From Pseudomonadota bacterium (GTDB lineage Bacteria > Pseudomonadota > Gammaproteobacteria > Burkholderiales > Thiobacillaceae), in contig JAJYXA010000444.1 of NCBI GenBank assembly GCA_021791235.1, positions 1-6,021 of the forward strand: a stretch of DNA of 6,021 nt. The letters are read 5' to 3'. This document shows, one piece after another, positions 5,301 through 6,021 of this stretch (position 1 is the stretch's first letter; the number at the start of each line of letters is the position of its first letter). Below the pieces are notes generated by a model. The model was given only the letters and a program-made list of their open reading frames with translations. It made no database searches and was not told where the DNA came from. The translations under genes were made by a program, and so were the position numbers.

Positions 5301-6021
5301 GCTTCAATTTCTACACCAGCGAAATGCAGTCGCGCGCGGCGCGCATCATGCAATTGGAGAACGCGCTGCGCCGGGCCATCGACGGCGGCCAGCTGCAATT
5401 GCATTACCAGGCCCAGGGCTCCTTGCGCGACGGCCGGGTGATCGGCGCCGAAGCGCTGCTGCGCTGGCGGCATCCCGAGCTGGGCATGATCGCGCCGGCG
5501 GAGTTCATTCCGCTGGCCGAGGAGAGCGGCCAGATCCTGGCGATCGGAGAATGGGTGCTGAAGACCGCCGTGCGCCAGTGCAAGGACTGGCTAGACGGCG
5601 GCCTGGGGGAGATCGTGATCGCGGTCAATCTCTCGGCGGTGCAGTTCCTCCATCCCCGTCTGCCCGAGCTGATCATGAAGACCCTCGACGAGGCGGGACT
5701 GCCGCCGCGCTATCTGGAGCTGGAACTGACCGAGGGGATCACCCTGTCCGACCCCTTGGGCGCCATCGCGGTGATGAACCGTCTGCACGAGCAGGGCGTC
5801 CGCATGTCGATCGACGATTTCGGCACCGGCTACTCTTCGCTCAGTTATCTCAAGCGCTTCAAGGTCTACAAGCTCAAGATCGATCGGAGCTTCGTGCGCG
5901 ACATCGCCGTCGATGCGGACGACAAGGCCATCGTCGGCGCCATCATCAGCCTGGCCGACAGTCTCGGCCTGAAAACCATCGCCGAGGGCGTGGAGACGGA
6001 AGAGCAGCGGGTCTACCTGCG
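2342..6021 (+). CDS. Membrane c-di-GMP signalling protein: periplasmic ABC-substrate-binding-like sensor, PAS-GAF-PAS-GGDEF-EAL (3' end outside window)
   Basis: The gene is open for 1226 codons with no stop before the window edge. Residues 13-24 are a hydrophobic export or anchor segment, and 31-42 are proline-rich. Residues 46-350 resemble the ABC-type substrate-binding (PF04392-like) sensor domain, ending in the typical WPQIERWGGDPRRLP...VGREPSLWQRDRE stretch. A TM helix spans 362-382. PAS1 (about 397-517) ends in DITERR, a GAF domain covers about 528-695 and PAS2 about 705-822. GGDEF starts at HFDALTGLPNR (832), with metal site LDLDRFK (868-874), inhibitory RAQD (901-904) and intact GGDEF (910-914). 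EAL begins near 1003, with EALLR (1037-1041), NLS, ELTE, DDFGTGYSSL, LKID and AEGVET intact; the C-terminal end is missing, so the full length is probably about 1255. The predicted role is to sense a periplasmic ligand and make and/or hydrolyse c-di-GMP. ATG 2342 is the first ATG after an in-frame TGA (2330-2332); no Shine-Dalgarno sequence is visible. Confidence 0.93.
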   Translation, partial: MSILSYRAVARRLWRLLLPCALLFGRCAAAPPPVPPPLSPPPLSGKNLLLLYSYGYGGRGVEKFNQSLLATLKAAGIGVDHIYAEYLDLERNRNDPQYRARLQDLLAYKYAQRHIDLLLTVQQPALDFLLREGRDIAPGAPAITGQAPAPDAAAAHGRRLVSELAHFDIKGTLERALELFPKTRRVLFVAGRSEADQRVAQEALRVARPWAGKLAIETTGNLSLAAMLARVAHLPPRSIVIFTQYNRDAEGRATLAYEVERQVVKAAAAPVFGLYDFNLEDGGIGGSVISVTALGEQTGQLALALLSGKFASGRQVTEVRSRAVPVFDWPQIERWGGDPRRLPKNSVFVGREPSLWQRDRELIVGVGLVILAQTLLLAALLVNRRQRKLAELRLSESEKRFRTLVEHAPDAIVVYDVDLGLFVDANAQAEELFGCNREALLSRGPEDFYPAGQFEGSSVAEGVRSAIARTMAGEPVLIERLVRNARGRDLSCEVRLIGLPSSGRRLLRASYIDITERRAAEAKIRRLTQLYAALSQCNQAIVRCVSEEALFPQICRDAVRFGGIKMAWIGMVDPDGQRVRPVSSFGEGADYLEGIEILLAADPAARGPVASAIRDNQPFWCQDFLHDPHTAPWHERAATYGWGSMAALPLTRGGVAVGVFALYSAAADAFDQEARDLLTEMAADISFALDSFAHEAERRRAEGQLQLAAKVYEQSTEGIIITDARRNIVSVNRAFTEITGYSEAEVLGRNPNLLSSGRQDADFYRAMWQAIDEQGSWAGEIWNRRKNGGIYPEWLSISRLVDAGGATTHYIGIFSDITQHKAADEHIHWLAHFDALTGLPNRVLLADRSKRALGQAQRSGESVALMFLDLDRFKNINDTLGHRVGDALLIEVGKRLSALVRAQDTVSRSGGDEFILILPETDADGAARLAEKLIEAATLPYRVEQYELNVSASIGIAVYPDDGEEFDALLKCADTAMYGAKRAGRNGFNFYTSEMQSRAARIMQLENALRRAIDGGQLQLHYQAQGSLRDGRVIGAEALLRWRHPELGMIAPAEFIPLAEESGQILAIGEWVLKTAVRQCKDWLDGGLGEIVIAVNLSAVQFLHPRLPELIMKTLDEAGLPPRYLELELTEGITLSDPLGAIAVMNRLHEQGVRMSIDDFGTGYSSLSYLKRFKVYKLKIDRSFVRDIAVDADDKAIVGAIISLADSLGLKTIAEGVETEEQRVYL

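Noticed and set aside
2453..5473. 1006-codon open frame on the minus strand opposite the sensor gene
   Set aside because: It is antisense to a strand with clear GGDEF, EAL, PAS and GAF motifs. Long stop-free antisense frames are expected in GC-rich coding DNA, and its product is a low-complexity Ala/Arg/Gln/Asp/Gly mix with no recognisable domain.

Overview
The window is GC-rich chromosomal DNA (only the 2255-2320 stretch is clearly AT-richer). Its gene content is a DUF1993 protein, an EamA/DMT exporter and a periplasmic-sensor PAS/GAF/GGDEF/EAL protein. This fits a Gram-negative proteobacterium, most likely a betaproteobacterium of the Rhodocyclales type. That placement is inferred from protein style and not from any marker gene.

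Layout. Positions 1-270 (+) hold the C-terminal end of a very acidic protein I do not recognise. Positions 335-460 (+) hold a short reading frame with a convincing start region (MTYEQHLDEVTTLIT). It runs into a 27-bp direct repeat (376-402 and 441-467) and ends in an arginine-rich tail, so it looks like a gene cut off by the repeat-bearing segment. The second repeat copy merges into a long near-perfect hairpin (460-510) whose right arm includes the stop codon of the next gene. On the minus strand, reading right to left, come a 60-residue membrane ORF (2196-2014), a complete 10-TM EamA/DMT transporter (2017-1085) and a DUF1993 protein (1015-509). The first two overlap by 4 bp and the last two are 69 bp apart, so they may form one transcript.

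A divergent intergenic region (2197-2341) carries a small palindrome and candidate promoters. From 2342 to the window edge (+) runs one uninterrupted gene of at least 1226 codons: N-terminal export or anchor segment, proline-rich linker, ABC-type substrate-binding-like periplasmic domain, TM helix, PAS, GAF, PAS, GGDEF, EAL. Both c-di-GMP domains keep the catalytic residues that can be seen, and the GGDEF domain also has its inhibitory RxxD site. It is therefore predicted to be a ligand-responsive bifunctional c-di-GMP enzyme. Roughly the last 30 residues of the EAL domain lie beyond the window.

The least explained part is 335-510: a truncated gene, the 27-bp repeat pair and the hairpin. I see no defence system, CRISPR array, transposase, tRNA or rRNA.
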